A stretch of DNA of 64,000 bases from Gammaproteobacteria bacterium UBA4421. Lineage in GTDB: Bacteria; Pseudomonadota; Gammaproteobacteria; Pseudomonadales; Azotimanducaceae. The position numbers and the translations under genes were made by a program. How positions within the stretch are numbered: the stretch's first letter is position 1; the number at the start of each line of letters is the position of its first letter. Location of the stretch: contig DGQF01000060.1 in assembly GCA_002389675.1 (NCBI GenBank), positions 1 to 64,000 on the forward strand. The letters run 5' to 3'. The notes beneath the pieces are model-generated. The model searched no databases. It was not told where the DNA came from and worked only from the letters and a program-made list of their open reading frames with translations. Shown here one piece after another: positions 18,747 to 28,368 of this stretch.

Positions 18747-20045
18747 TTGAGCTGGGGATTTGAAAATGACGAGGAATTTCAACCGGCACTGGATTGGATC
18801 GACGACTTCGTCCGCACCAAAGTTGAGCCTCTAGACTTTATTCTCGAGGATTCCTACGACGTTAAAAATCCAGACTTTATTCGCTTGGTTCGCCCGCTAC
18901 AGGCAGAAGTGAAAAAGATGGGCTTGTGGGCCTGTCACCTTGGCGAAGAGCTCGGTGGCGCCGGCTTTGGCCAACTCAAACTCGCCTTGATGAATGAAAT
19001 CCTCGGCAGGTCGCGCTTTGCACCGATTACCTTTGGGTGCCAGGCCCCCGACACCGGTAATGCAGAAATCTTGGCGCACTACGGGACACCCGAACACAAA
19101 GCTCAATATCTGCAGCCGCTACTCGACGGTGAAATTGTATCGTGCTACTCAATGACAGAACCACATGCGGGCGCAGACCCCACGATGTTCAAGTGTATGG
19201 CCGTTGCCGACGGAGACGATTTTGTCATTAATGGAGAAAAGTGGTTTTCGTCGAACGCGAAATTTGCTTCGTTTTTTATCGTCATGACGGTTACCGATCC
19301 AGACGCGCCACCGCATCAACGCATGAGTCAATTTATTGTGCCCGCCGATACGCCCGGTATTCATATGATTCGCCATGTGGGCATCGGCACTGAACCTCCC
19401 GGCGAAGGCACACACGCATACATTCGCTATGAGAATGTGAGAATTCCTAAAACCAACATGCTCGGCCCACGAGGACAAGCCTTTGCCGTCGCGCAGACCC
19501 GACTAGGCGGTGGACGCATTCACCACGCCATGCGCACACTGGGTCAAATCAAAAAGGCCTTCGACTGGACTTGCGAACGCGTATTGTCTCGAGAAACCAA
19601 AGGTGAGCTGCTCGCCAACAAACAGTCTGTGCAAGAAAAGATCGCCGACTCTTGGATGGAAATGGAACAATTCCGCTTGATTGTGCTGCGTACCGCGTGG
19701 CGAATCGATAAATATCAAGACTACATGAAAGTGCGCAAAGACATCGCTGCCATCAAAGCGCTGATGCCCAAGGTTTACCATGACATTGTATCGCGCGCGC
19801 TACACCTGCATGGCTCATTGGGCGTGTCTAACGAAATGCCCTTCACTCAGATGTTGATCGGCTCTTACACCATGGGGTTAGCCGACGGTCCAACCGAAGT
19901 GCATAAGGTTACCGTGGCACGCCAGATTTTGCGCGAATATGAACCCAACGCCGATCTATTTCCGGATTACCATTTGCCAAAACGCTACAACGAAGCGCGC
20001 GAGCAATATGGCGATCTATTAGAACGCGACCTGTCTGCCTGGTAA
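18747..20045 (+). CDS. Acyl-CoA dehydrogenase (ACAD10/11-like)
   Basis: FAD flavoprotein that introduces a 2,3 double bond into acyl-CoA. It has 432 residues with the three ACAD parts: an N-terminal helical region, the beta domain with CYSMTEPHAGADP and FVINGEKWFSSNA, and the C-terminal helices. The region that normally holds the catalytic Glu reads LADGPTEVHKV, as in ACAD10/11-type enzymes, where the base differs from medium-chain dehydrogenases. The start is TTG at 18747, set by AAGGAG seven bases upstream. First gene of an operon with the next two or three genes. Confidence 0.93.
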   Translation: MSWGFENDEEFQPALDWIDDFVRTKVEPLDFILEDSYDVKNPDFIRLVRPLQAEVKKMGLWACHLGEELGGAGFGQLKLALMNEILGRSRFAPITFGCQAPDTGNAEILAHYGTPEHKAQYLQPLLDGEIVSCYSMTEPHAGADPTMFKCMAVADGDDFVINGEKWFSSNAKFASFFIVMTVTDPDAPPHQRMSQFIVPADTPGIHMIRHVGIGTEPPGEGTHAYIRYENVRIPKTNMLGPRGQAFAVAQTRLGGGRIHHAMRTLGQIKKAFDWTCERVLSRETKGELLANKQSVQEKIADSWMEMEQFRLIVLRTAWRIDKYQDYMKVRKDIAAIKALMPKVYHDIVSRALHLHGSLGVSNEMPFTQMLIGSYTMGLADGPTEVHKVTVARQILREYEPNADLFPDYHLPKRYNEAREQYGDLLERDLSAW

Positions 20046-20047
20046 CC

Positions 20048-21217
20048 GTGCCTACTTGGTCCAACTGGTCGGGCAAGCTTTCGGCCTCTCCCCGCGAAGT
20101 GCGTTTTTTGCGCAGCGAAGCTGATGCTGCGGCCCTTGCACGGGCCGCTGACCAAAACGGACGCCAAATTAGGGTAGCCGGCGCCACGCACAGTCACGCC
20201 CCGCTGGTCTCGCCTACCGATATCCTTGCGGACACACAGGGACTGGCAGGCGTATTTTCTGTTGATCTGGATAAACATACTGCTTGGGTTGGGGCTGGCA
20301 CTCGTATCTATGCGCTGGGTGCAGCCCTGAATCAAGCGGGGTTGGCACTGAGCAATCAGGGTGATATCGATGAGCAGGCCATCGCCGGCGCTACCGCCAC
20401 GGGCACCCACGGCACAGGGGTTAAGCTCAAAAATCTTTCTGCCACCGTTATTGGCGCGCGCATTGCGCTGGCCAACGGTGAACTTGTCGATTGCAGCCCT
20501 GTAGATAACACAGAACTTTGGCAGGCCAGCCGACTACATTTGGGTGCTTTTGGTATCGTGACGAGATTGAATTTACAACTTCAACCCGCCTACTGCCTAC
20601 AAGAAACTGCCTGGCACGATACGCTTAAGGCAACCCTCAATCAGTTCCCGAGCACCGCGAAACAACATCGGCACCATGAGTTTTTCTGGTACCCGCAGAA
20701 TGACCGAGCTCAAGGAAAATCCATCAACATCACCGCGCATGCGCCTCAATACCCCCTCGCCGAGGAAGGAAAACGGTGCGCTTGGAGTCACGAAGTACTG
20801 CCGAATCACCGGCCTCATAAACACACAGAAATGGAATACAGCGTGCCCATCGAGCAAGGTCCCGCCTGTATGGCTGCACTGTGTGAACTGTTAAACTCAC
20901 GCTTTGACCACGTTAGGTGGCCCGTGGAGTACCGCACGCTAGCGGCCGACGACGTGTGGATGTCAACCGCTTACGCGCGAGACACCGTCACGATATCGGT
21001 TCATCAGGACATCCAGCTGGATGACGAAGCCTATTTCCGCGCTTGCGAAGAACTGTTTTTAGAGTTTGAGGGGCGGCCCCACTGGGGGAAAGTCAATTAC
21101 CTCAGCGGCGATCAATTAGCCCAACGCCACCCCCAGTGGGACAACTGGTGGAAAGTTCGCGATCAAATCGACCCCAATCACACGTTTCTCAACGCTTACC
21201 TACAATCGCTAAGGTAG
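20048..21217 (+). CDS. FAD-linked oxidase, D-arabinono-1,4-lactone/gulonolactone oxidase-like
   Basis: A 389-residue VAO-family flavoprotein. The FAD-binding PCMH domain shows RVAGATHSHAPL (a His near the usual 8-alpha-histidyl position), ALSNQGDIDEQAIAGA and TGTHGTGVKL. The C-terminus HWGKVNYL plus HPQWDNWWKVRDQIDPNHTF is the arabinonolactone oxidase domain. It probably oxidises a sugar lactone or an alcohol with O2 or another acceptor. GTG start two bases after the dehydrogenase stop, so it is co-translated. Substrate unknown; in a lipid-catabolism region it may act on a cyclic alcohol. Confidence 0.85.
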   Translation: MPTWSNWSGKLSASPREVRFLRSEADAAALARAADQNGRQIRVAGATHSHAPLVSPTDILADTQGLAGVFSVDLDKHTAWVGAGTRIYALGAALNQAGLALSNQGDIDEQAIAGATATGTHGTGVKLKNLSATVIGARIALANGELVDCSPVDNTELWQASRLHLGAFGIVTRLNLQLQPAYCLQETAWHDTLKATLNQFPSTAKQHRHHEFFWYPQNDRAQGKSINITAHAPQYPLAEEGKRCAWSHEVLPNHRPHKHTEMEYSVPIEQGPACMAALCELLNSRFDHVRWPVEYRTLAADDVWMSTAYARDTVTISVHQDIQLDDEAYFRACEELFLEFEGRPHWGKVNYLSGDQLAQRHPQWDNWWKVRDQIDPNHTFLNAYLQSLR

Positions 21218-21225
21218 ACCCTCAG

Positions 21226-22311
21226 ATGAACGCGCCCACCTCAAAGTATCCCGAACTTGGCTTTTATGGACTACCCGGGCATACACGCACGCCACGCGAC
21301 GTACTGCGGCAGGTACAAGATGCAGAAGCATTAGGTATTGGCAATGTCATGATCTCTGAGCGATCAGACTATAAAGAGATTGCAGCAATCTGCGGCGCTT
21401 GCGCCGCAGTCACCGAGTCAATTTTCATTGGCACCTCAGGAACCAACTTGAATACCCGCCACCCTGTGGTGACCGCATCCATCGGCTCGACCCTGGAACG
21501 TTTATCCCAGGGGCGGTTTGCACTGGGTTTAGCCAAGGGGTTTGCCGGTCGCTGGCGCGCCTGGGGTGTAGATCAACCCACATTTGCCCGCGAACGAGAG
21601 TTTATTGATATTCTGCGTCGGCTCTGGGCGGGCGAAACAGTCATCGATCACAGAGGGCAACTTGGACAGTTTGCGGCGCTCAGTCTCGCTCCGTATGTCA
21701 CCGCAGACATTCCTTTAATGTACGTGGGCTTTGGGCCTAAAAGCCTACACCACGCGGGCCAAATTTATGACGGTGCACACTTGCACACATTCATGAGTGA
21801 TGAAGCCTTATCCAACGCGGTGGCACAATTTCGAGCGGGCGAAGCATTAGCCGGAAAGCCAACGGCAAAGGGCAAGCTGTGGTCCGTGCTGGCCACCGCC
21901 TGTGACGTCAGCGAATCCACTTATTTGAAATACATCATTGCGCGACTCGCCACTTACCTTCAAATTCCCGGTTATGGCGACATGTTGGTAGAGATCAACA
22001 ATTGGGACAAAGACATTCTCGCCCGCTTTCGCGCTGACTCAACGGTAAAAAATATGCGCGGCGCCATCGATAGCGTCGCGACGCTCAGCCAAATTGCAGA
22101 AATAGCCAAGTTAATTCCTGAAGATTGGCGACCTGCTGCAGTGGGCAATGCAAAAACCTGTGCCCAGCGCTGGGTTGACCAATTCACCGCCGGTGCTGAC
22201 GGCATCGTAATTCACGCGAGCACGCCTGAGGAATTTGCGCCGGTGCTGGCGGAATATGACAAAATTCGGCCCACTCATTTATTTTCCCAACGAACCAATA
22301 GACCCGCCTAG
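21226..22311 (+). CDS. LLM-class (luciferase-like) flavin-dependent oxidoreductase
   Basis: A 361-residue protein of the bacterial-luciferase-like superfamily, which includes flavin monooxygenases and F420-dependent reductases. It shows GFYGLPGHTRTP, IFIGTSGTNLNTRHPVV and RFALGLAKGFAGRW, the last near the flavin phosphate loop. I chose ATG 21226 (MNAPTSKYPELGF) because upstream codons overlap the preceding gene, eight bases away. Cofactor (FMN or F420) cannot be decided from this sequence alone. Limonene 1,2-monooxygenase of Rhodococcus belongs to this superfamily. Confidence 0.85.
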   Translation: MNAPTSKYPELGFYGLPGHTRTPRDVLRQVQDAEALGIGNVMISERSDYKEIAAICGACAAVTESIFIGTSGTNLNTRHPVVTASIGSTLERLSQGRFALGLAKGFAGRWRAWGVDQPTFAREREFIDILRRLWAGETVIDHRGQLGQFAALSLAPYVTADIPLMYVGFGPKSLHHAGQIYDGAHLHTFMSDEALSNAVAQFRAGEALAGKPTAKGKLWSVLATACDVSESTYLKYIIARLATYLQIPGYGDMLVEINNWDKDILARFRADSTVKNMRGAIDSVATLSQIAEIAKLIPEDWRPAAVGNAKTCAQRWVDQFTAGADGIVIHASTPEEFAPVLAEYDKIRPTHLFSQRTNRPA

Positions 22312-22324
22312 TGATGAACATCAC
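22311..22324 (+). terminator. Short hairpin after the luciferase-like gene
   Basis: GTGAT (22311-22315) pairs with ATCAC (22320-22324) around GAAC, directly after the stop codon. There is no T run, so termination would be weak. Confidence 0.25.
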
Positions 22325-22385
22325 CATTGACCAACAAAATTAAATCTTAGCCGTGAACTTCTAATCTGTTAGTGAGGCAACCCGC

Positions 22386-23459
22386 ATGAAAAAAATTCTT
22401 CTGTCCTTGAGCGCTGGCGTGCTAGTGATTTTGATCTTTGGGTATGTCTTTAGAGGCCCCCTACTGTCTTTTGTAATCCAATGGCAGATAGGGCCCGAGC
22501 AAACCTTTGCAGAACAGGTTGCCCCCCAGAAGCCGAATTATGAAGACGACGCATTCTGGGCCGCACTGCCCAGCCGAATTGACGCGTCTGATCAGTTACC
22601 CTTGGGCACAACCCGAGAACCCAGCGGTGTTGCGGTGTTTTTCATACACCCTACGTCATATTTCAAACAGACATGGAATCAACCCTTAGACGACGAAGAA
22701 GCCAACTGGGCCGTTGATGAACGGATTCTCAGGCACCAAGCGAGCGTCTTTAACGGCTGCTGTGATGTCTATGCACCGCGCTACCGGCAAGCCACTTTTT
22801 TCTCTTTTTTTGATACCAGCGGCGATGGTGAGCAGGCATTGGGTCTGGCTTACGCCGACGTTGTGGACGCGTTTGAACAATTCATCCGGCGCATAGGTCC
22901 GGGACAGCCCTTTATCTTGGCCGGCCATTCGCAGGGAACTCGACATGCCACACAATTGCTACGCGAGCACATCGCAGATACCGAAAGATTAGACGATATG
23001 GTAGCTGCTTATCTGGTTGGTTTTTCCATTAGCCATGATCAACTCGGCCCTGTACCCGCCTGCAAAGATGCACAACAAACCGGCTGTGCACTGGGCTGGA
23101 ACGCCATGGACGGTCCTGGCGCAGGCGCATTTGGAGATACTGCCAATTTATTGTGCACCAACCCGTTGAGTTGGCGCGTCGACAATACTTATGTCGGACA
23201 CGAGAAGAATTTAGGCGGCATCGGCTTTCCCTCCCAAGGCAAAGGCAAGGAAGGCGAAGACATTACCCAAATGCAGCTTGAAGTGGGCGTCGCTGACGCC
23301 CAATGTATTGATGGCCAACTTGCTGTGCAAGAACTACGCTCTAATGCATTTCCCTCTCGGATGCTCGGCAACAGCATGCACATATACGATTACAGCCTCT
23401 ATCACATGAACATTCGCAAGAATGCAGCGCAGCGCATTGGCCGTCATAAAAGCAATTAA
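22386..23459 (+). CDS. DUF3089 lipase-like alpha/beta hydrolase
   Basis: A 357-residue protein with an N-terminal hydrophobic segment (residues 3-24, LLSLSAGVLVILIFGYVF), so membrane-anchored or exported. VAVFFIHPTSYF and the nucleophile elbow AGHSQGTRH identify the DUF3089 family of lipase-like hydrolases. Conserved Cys residues (GCCDVYAPRYRQ, PACKDAQQTGCALGW) fit an extracytoplasmic protein with disulfides. GAGG lies nine bases before ATG. It is 74 bases after the luciferase-like gene and may be separately transcribed. Substrate unknown. Confidence 0.85.
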   Translation: MKKILLSLSAGVLVILIFGYVFRGPLLSFVIQWQIGPEQTFAEQVAPQKPNYEDDAFWAALPSRIDASDQLPLGTTREPSGVAVFFIHPTSYFKQTWNQPLDDEEANWAVDERILRHQASVFNGCCDVYAPRYRQATFFSFFDTSGDGEQALGLAYADVVDAFEQFIRRIGPGQPFILAGHSQGTRHATQLLREHIADTERLDDMVAAYLVGFSISHDQLGPVPACKDAQQTGCALGWNAMDGPGAGAFGDTANLLCTNPLSWRVDNTYVGHEKNLGGIGFPSQGKGKEGEDITQMQLEVGVADAQCIDGQLAVQELRSNAFPSRMLGNSMHIYDYSLYHMNIRKNAAQRIGRHKSN

Positions 23460-23486
23460 GTCACTAACGAGTGACTCGTGCTTAAT
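23455..23486. terminator. Bidirectional terminator-like hairpin
   Basis: GTCACT (23460-23465) pairs with AGTGAC (23470-23475) around AACG; outer arms ATTAAG (23455-23460) and CTTAAT (23481-23486) extend the symmetry. It lies between convergent stop codons at 23459 and 23491. Confidence 0.5.
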
Positions 23487-23490
23487 CAGG

Positions 23491-24669
23491 CTATCGTAAA
23501 CTTGGGTGATCGCGTAATGACGGCGCGAGACCTGCTCCCATGAGATCAATGAAGTTGTCTCGATAAAACTTTTGCATCGATCTGGAACTAACACCGGGCA
23601 TGTTGTCTGAAAACCGTTTAACAGGATTGCGCCCACCTTCTATATGTGGGAAATCAGAAGAAAATAGCAGCATATCCTCACTGGAATTAGCCAAAATCCA
23701 GCCCGTTGGCTCATGCGCATATGGCGTAACACGAAACTGCCGTTTGGCCATTTCACTGGGTTTCAATGACAGATTCTGCAAACGGGCTTCGCCCTTACGA
23801 AAAGCCCCCCAGGCTGAATCCATAAATTGCAGCCAACTGGGCAACCAGGCGGCACCTAACTCAATCGCACCAAATTTCAAGTTCGGGTGCCGCTCTAGCA
23901 CGCCGTCAAAAATCAGCGCCGCCATAGTCTGCCAAATGGCTACGGGAATACTCATAAAGCTCAGCCCAGTAAAATTTTCTTCTCCCCCATGAAAATCTTT
24001 GACCCGGGGCAAGCCATTGTTGAAATAGGCCTCACTCATTTTTTCCTCGCCGCCCACGTGAAACAATATAGGCACGCCAGCCTCCTGAGCCAGCGACCAA
24101 AGCCGATCCAGATGAATATGGCTGGGGCTGTGCCGCGGCGGACATTTAGATGGAATCATTAACGCCTTACACCCTAAGCGAAGCGCTTGGGCCGCTATTT
24201 CTGGAGCGGCTTCAAGGTCCACCAAGGGCACGTAACCCGTAGCCAACAATCTGTCATCAACTGCACAAAAATCAGCATTCATACGGTTATGCGCCCGCGC
24301 GGCAGCTAACGCCAAATTTGAATCGGCAGTCGCCTCCAAACCATAGTTTCCCAACGCTGCCGTCGTAAACACCAACTGGCTGGTAAACCCCAAAAAATCT
24401 AACGTGCGAGAACGGTCTTCTTTGCGAAAAGCACCTAGCGCCAGGTGGTTTTTGCGCAGCATCAGTTGAGCCTGCGCCTCAGCACAAAAATCCGCATCGT
24501 CGTGGCGAGCGGCCATCGCTTTGAGTTCCGGTGAAACGCGCAGTTTTTCCGCCGCAAAACGTTCAAATTGCAGGCGATACTTCGCCTCGAAAAACTCAAG
24601 AATAGTTTCGGGCATCTCCATCACATGAGAATCAGCATCATGTATGGTCATATTCTCTACGTATGCCAT
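23491..24669 (-). CDS. Amidohydrolase-family protein (amidohydrolase 2, decarboxylase-like)
   Basis: A 392-residue TIM-barrel metal-dependent hydrolase-family protein, similar to ACMSD-type decarboxylases and to enzymes of aromatic or steroid catabolism. The opening IHDADSHVMEMP is the variant of the metal motif found in this group. Later blocks LRLGCKALMIPSKCPP, PILFHVGGEE and LLFSSDFPHIEGGRNP supply other metal and catalytic positions (His and Asp). It is the last gene of a six-gene operon that starts at 29472. It may cleave a carboxylated ring product; the actual reaction is unknown. Confidence 0.85.
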   Translation of the reverse strand: MAYVENMTIHDADSHVMEMPETILEFFEAKYRLQFERFAAEKLRVSPELKAMAARHDDADFCAEAQAQLMLRKNHLALGAFRKEDRSRTLDFLGFTSQLVFTTAALGNYGLEATADSNLALAAARAHNRMNADFCAVDDRLLATGYVPLVDLEAAPEIAAQALRLGCKALMIPSKCPPRHSPSHIHLDRLWSLAQEAGVPILFHVGGEEKMSEAYFNNGLPRVKDFHGGEENFTGLSFMSIPVAIWQTMAALIFDGVLERHPNLKFGAIELGAAWLPSWLQFMDSAWGAFRKGEARLQNLSLKPSEMAKRQFRVTPYAHEPTGWILANSSEDMLLFSSDFPHIEGGRNPVKRFSDNMPGVSSRSMQKFYRDNFIDLMGAGLAPSLRDHPSLR

Positions 24670-24695
24670 GACGGCGCTCCGTTGTTTGCTTGCCT

Positions 24696-25484
24696 TTAGC
24701 GAACCGACTTAAAATCAGGTGCACGTTTTTCCATAAACGCCGCAATCGCCTCCTTGTGCTCAGGCGAACGGTAGGCTTCATTGAGTGCTTGGATTTCCCG
24801 TTTTTGCACCACAGCAAGATCAGCCTCACTGGCGTTTGCGGTGATCAACTGCTTAATCTGGCGTAACGCCGCTGGCGAATGCTCGCCCATTGTGGCGGCA
24901 AGGTCGCAGGCAGCTTTTAAAAGCTCCTCCGGCGCAACAACCTTATCTACCAAACCAACGCTCAAAGCCTCTTGCGCAGCAATGGTTTTACCCGTGAGCA
25001 TCAGTTCACTGGCTTGACCAAAACCCACCCGAGCAAACAAAAAATGTGAGCTCGCCAATTCAGGCACAACCCCCATTTTCACAAAACGGAGCGATAGCTT
25101 GGCGCCGGACGCTGCTATCAGATAATCCATAGGCAAAATCTGCGTCAGGCCCACCCCGATAGCGGGTCCATTAATAGCGGCCACCATCGGCTTGGAGGCG
25201 CGCACCAACGCAACCCAGTCACCTGCACCCTCATCCGCGCCACGCTCTGGGGCGCTTTCCGATTGTGCTTTGAATACCGCTTCTATATCAGCACCGGCAC
25301 AGAAACCACGGCCGGCCCCGGTGAGCACTATCGCACTGACTGCAGGATTGCCATTCGCCGCCTCTACAGCACGACGCAATTCACCCCCCATCTGATAGGT
25401 CCAAGCGTTCAAGCGCTCGGGCCGATTCAGGGTAATCACCTGTACGTCACCATTCATTGTCGTCAACAGAGTTTCATACGCCAT
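24696..25484 (-). CDS. Enoyl-CoA hydratase/isomerase family protein
   Basis: Crotonase-fold protein of 262 residues, likely hydrating or isomerising an enoyl-CoA. The first oxyanion block VLTGAGRGFCAGADIEAVF and the second AAINGPAIGVGL are present. Of the two catalytic glutamates of classical hydratase, only the later seems kept (MGVVPELASSH); the earlier position falls in TQILPMD. This suggests isomerase or specialised hydratase activity. Fifth gene of the operon; 26 bases separate it from the amidohydrolase. Confidence 0.88.
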   Translation of the reverse strand: MAYETLLTTMNGDVQVITLNRPERLNAWTYQMGGELRRAVEAANGNPAVSAIVLTGAGRGFCAGADIEAVFKAQSESAPERGADEGAGDWVALVRASKPMVAAINGPAIGVGLTQILPMDYLIAASGAKLSLRFVKMGVVPELASSHFLFARVGFGQASELMLTGKTIAAQEALSVGLVDKVVAPEELLKAACDLAATMGEHSPAALRQIKQLITANASEADLAVVQKREIQALNEAYRSPEHKEAIAAFMEKRAPDFKSVR

Positions 25485-25518
25485 TTGTCATCATCCTAGT
25501 CAATTTTCAAACCACCGG

Positions 25519-26358
25519 TTACCGCTTATCTGCCTCTTCATTTGCCTCACCCACGGGCGCAAATTGCGGCGACCGCCGCTCCATAAAGGCAGCAGCGCCC
25601 TCTTTTGCATCAGGTGCCGCAACAAACTTAGTCTGCATGCGATCAGCATCATGTAAAGCCAATTCATAGCTCGTCCCAAGATGGTCATAGACCATGCGCT
25701 TGGTGGCAGCGATGGCTTGAGGGGCCGAAATTTTGCTTAATCGCGTTACATATTGCTGAGCTTCAACCAGCAGATCCGAAGCGGCAAACACCCGGTCGAC
25801 CAGCCCAAGATCCAGTGCTTGCGCAGCGGATATTTTGTCACTCATCCACAACAGGTCGAGCGCTTTACTCACGCCAACAAGCCTGGGCAGCAGCCAACTC
25901 GAACCGTGCTCGGCGATCAGGCCGCGTTTCAAAAAAACGGTGGTCAAGACTGCATCCGCACTGGCAAACCTCATATCGCTCAACAGCGCCAAAATAAACC
26001 CGCCACCGGCAGCCACGCCATTCACGGCTGCAATGATCGGTTTAGGTATACGCATAAAATAGCTGAAAATGCCGGGCAGATCTGCCTCTGGGTCCAGCGC
26101 AACAGGCACCACCGACTCATCAGTCGTATTCTGCGTCGCCGCCGCCAGCGCGGCCATGTCCAGCCCAGCGCTGAACCCTCGACCGGTGCCGGTCAGAATA
26201 ATCCCTACCACTGCAGGGTCATCGGCCGCAGACTCAACGGCATGACGGATTTCTTTGAGTGTATGCAGGGTAAACGCATTGAGCTGATCAGGCCGGTTTA
26301 ACGTAATGATTGCGCTCGGCGCATTCACTTCATAGAGGATGTCTTGGTAGCCCTTCAA
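25519..26358 (-). CDS. Enoyl-CoA hydratase/isomerase family protein
   Basis: A 279-residue crotonase-fold protein. IILTGTGRGFSAGLDMAAL and AAVNGVAAGGGFILALLSD give the acyl-CoA oxyanion pocket. A Glu in KRGLIAEHGSSWLLPRLVG is at a catalytic position. This GLIAEHGSS variety is common in hydratases of side-chain degradation. Its ATG overlaps the stop of the VOC gene by four bases (ATGA), indicating coupled translation. A paralogue lies just downstream, so the two may act on successive intermediates. Confidence 0.88.
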   Translation of the reverse strand: MKGYQDILYEVNAPSAIITLNRPDQLNAFTLHTLKEIRHAVESAADDPAVVGIILTGTGRGFSAGLDMAALAAATQNTTDESVVPVALDPEADLPGIFSYFMRIPKPIIAAVNGVAAGGGFILALLSDMRFASADAVLTTVFLKRGLIAEHGSSWLLPRLVGVSKALDLLWMSDKISAAQALDLGLVDRVFAASDLLVEAQQYVTRLSKISAPQAIAATKRMVYDHLGTSYELALHDADRMQTKFVAAPDAKEGAAAFMERRSPQFAPVGEANEEADKR

Positions 26359-27113
26359 ACTAGGTTAATCCGCATCCCGCACAAATAAATTTGATGATCC
26401 CCGCGGCGCGCACCAATGGCTTGTGCAGAAGCTAATATGGCTGCTTTATCAGCAGTAGAAACATCAATCGCCCCTAAACCTTCTGGTCGGCCATCAGTAC
26501 AAGGGACAAAGCGGAGACTGGCATTATCCAAGGTCAAACTGCAGTCTTGATTCACAGAAATTTCTGCAATCTCCCCCCAACGCGCAGCCACTTCGTCCGG
26601 GTGATCACATTGCAGCTCTGCGGCCACGATACCGGTAACACGCTCGGTAGATTTTGCGCGCTGCCAATCGGGCCCGGCCGGCATCCATGGCCCATCCAGA
26701 TCATGCGCGCCCGCACCTTTTTGCTCATCAATTTCAAAAAAGGTTGCACCTGTATCTTTGGGATGAAGTTGCATATTTGAAAAACTCGCGGTGCTAAACT
26801 CGTGTGCCAAACGCACACCAAGCGACTCTACGCGCGCGCGACGTGGCGCGTGCGCATCACATTGGGTAATGACCATATAGCCACCCGGTCCACCGCGACG
26901 TTTCAAATAACGACCAGCCGCCGTAGATTCTTGTGTGGGCGCCACCACTTCTAATAATTGATCACCCACCGGAAGCAGCGCATTTTCCAGACCAAATTGA
27001 CCCACCCCAGGGTCGCGAAAACATACCGTCAATCCCAACACCGTAACCAAAGCTTGCTCGACCGGCGCCAACTGTGGGGCCACCAGCGCAATCTGGCGTA
27101 GACGCAACCACAT
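26355..27113 (-). CDS. VOC/glyoxalase-like domain protein
   Basis: A 252-residue protein with vicinal-oxygen-chelate (glyoxalase-like) repeats. The N-terminal module begins LRLRQIALVAPQLAPVEQAL and continues with LGLTVCFRDPGVGQFGLENALLPVGD; a second module follows near ERVTGIVAAELQCDHPDEVA. The first ATG directly follows the stop of the acyl-CoA dehydrogenase (27114), with no spacer. Members of this kind may be isomerases, hydrolases or dioxygenases, so only the fold is claimed. Its operon position suggests a role in the same acyl-CoA pathway. Confidence 0.78.
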   Translation of the reverse strand: MWLRLRQIALVAPQLAPVEQALVTVLGLTVCFRDPGVGQFGLENALLPVGDQLLEVVAPTQESTAAGRYLKRRGGPGGYMVITQCDAHAPRRARVESLGVRLAHEFSTASFSNMQLHPKDTGATFFEIDEQKGAGAHDLDGPWMPAGPDWQRAKSTERVTGIVAAELQCDHPDEVAARWGEIAEISVNQDCSLTLDNASLRFVPCTDGRPEGLGAIDVSTADKAAILASAQAIGARRGDHQIYLCGMRINLV

Positions 27114-28358
27114 CTACAGAGCACTCGTGGGAATGTCACTAAAGGCAATACCCTTATCGGCACGCATATCTTCAGGCAATCCAAGCACCCGCTCACCGAT
27201 AATATTACGTAAAATCTGATCTGTACCACCTTCTATCCGCACTGCCGGAGAGCGCAACAACATTGCCTGAAACCGAGCAGCCCCCTCAGCCACAGACGGA
27301 TCAACCAAAACCCCCGACAAACCCTGTAGGTCGAGGGCAAATTTAGCGATATCTTGCATCATATTGCCCGCCACTAACTTGCCCATCGAATTCTCAGGGC
27401 CCGGCAGTCCGCCTTTGCTTAATGTTGTAATTTGCCGGGAGGCATTGTTTTTCAAACCTGCAGCTTTGACGTACCAATCAGCCAACTTGGACTTTACATT
27501 GGGGTCCTCTAATGCGGGCCGCCCGTTGAGTTGCGCGGACTGTGCCCATTCCAGAATTTCAGGAAACCCAGTTGCAATGCTTCCACCAATGGCCATTCGC
27601 TCGTTCATCAATGTCGTAATTGCGACGCGCCAGCCCTCGCCGACGCCGCCCACGCGCTGGTCATCGGGGATTCGCACATTCTCAAAATAGACCTCATTAA
27701 ATTCGCTATTACCGTTGGCTTGTTTTATCGGCACAATCCTGACCCCAGGCGATTTCATGTCCAAGAAAAACATGGTTAACCCTTTATGTTTGGCCACCGT
27801 TGCATCCGTACGCGTAATCAGCAACCCATAGTCTGAATGCTGAGCGCCAGACGTCCAAATTTTTTGGCCGTTGACAAGCCATTCATCCCCATCCTTTTCC
27901 GCTTTTGTCCGCAGCCCGGCCAAATCCGAACCGCCGTGCGGCTCGGAAAACAGCTGACACCAGACCTCTTCACCACTGGCCAATTTAGGCAATAGCCGCG
28001 TGTTGTGCGATGGGTCTGCAAACGCCATAAGCGTTGGCGCGCACATACCCTGCCCAATAATAAAGGTCCCGGTAAGCCGCGAATACAAGCCTTCTTCTTG
28101 CGACCAAATGACGTTTTCTATGGGGGATGCGCCGCGCCCCCCGAACTCGGTTGGCCACTGCAAACACGCCCAACCCGCTTGCGCTTTTGTGCGCTGCCAC
28201 TTCTTAGCTTCCGAAAGCGCGTCGTGCTCTCCGGTGTTGGTATGACCAAAGCCGCTTTTGGCTAAATGCTCCGCCAAATAATGAGGGGCGTTAGCGGCAA
28301 TAAAGTCACGTGCTTGCTCTCGGAAAGCAGCCTCTGCGGGGGTATCCGTAAAATCCAT
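27114..28358 (-). CDS. Acyl-CoA dehydrogenase, catalytic (alpha-like) subunit
   Basis: A 414-residue ACAD. CQLFSEPHGGSDLAGLRT and WLVNGQKIWTSGAQHSD form the FAD/substrate beta-domain blocks. The catalytic glutamate candidate is in RIEGGTDQILRNIIGERVLG. It is ten bases downstream of a second ACAD that lacks this motif. In steroid side-chain degradation such adjacent genes encode alpha2beta2 heterotetramers; I infer the same here. It ends directly at the start of the VOC gene. Confidence 0.92.
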   Translation of the reverse strand: MDFTDTPAEAAFREQARDFIAANAPHYLAEHLAKSGFGHTNTGEHDALSEAKKWQRTKAQAGWACLQWPTEFGGRGASPIENVIWSQEEGLYSRLTGTFIIGQGMCAPTLMAFADPSHNTRLLPKLASGEEVWCQLFSEPHGGSDLAGLRTKAEKDGDEWLVNGQKIWTSGAQHSDYGLLITRTDATVAKHKGLTMFFLDMKSPGVRIVPIKQANGNSEFNEVYFENVRIPDDQRVGGVGEGWRVAITTLMNERMAIGGSIATGFPEILEWAQSAQLNGRPALEDPNVKSKLADWYVKAAGLKNNASRQITTLSKGGLPGPENSMGKLVAGNMMQDIAKFALDLQGLSGVLVDPSVAEGAARFQAMLLRSPAVRIEGGTDQILRNIIGERVLGLPEDMRADKGIAFSDIPTSAL

Positions 28359-28368
28359 ATGATAACTC

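Noticed and set aside
25753-26301. 182-residue open frame on the plus strand
   Set aside because: Antisense shadow of the enoyl-CoA hydratase.
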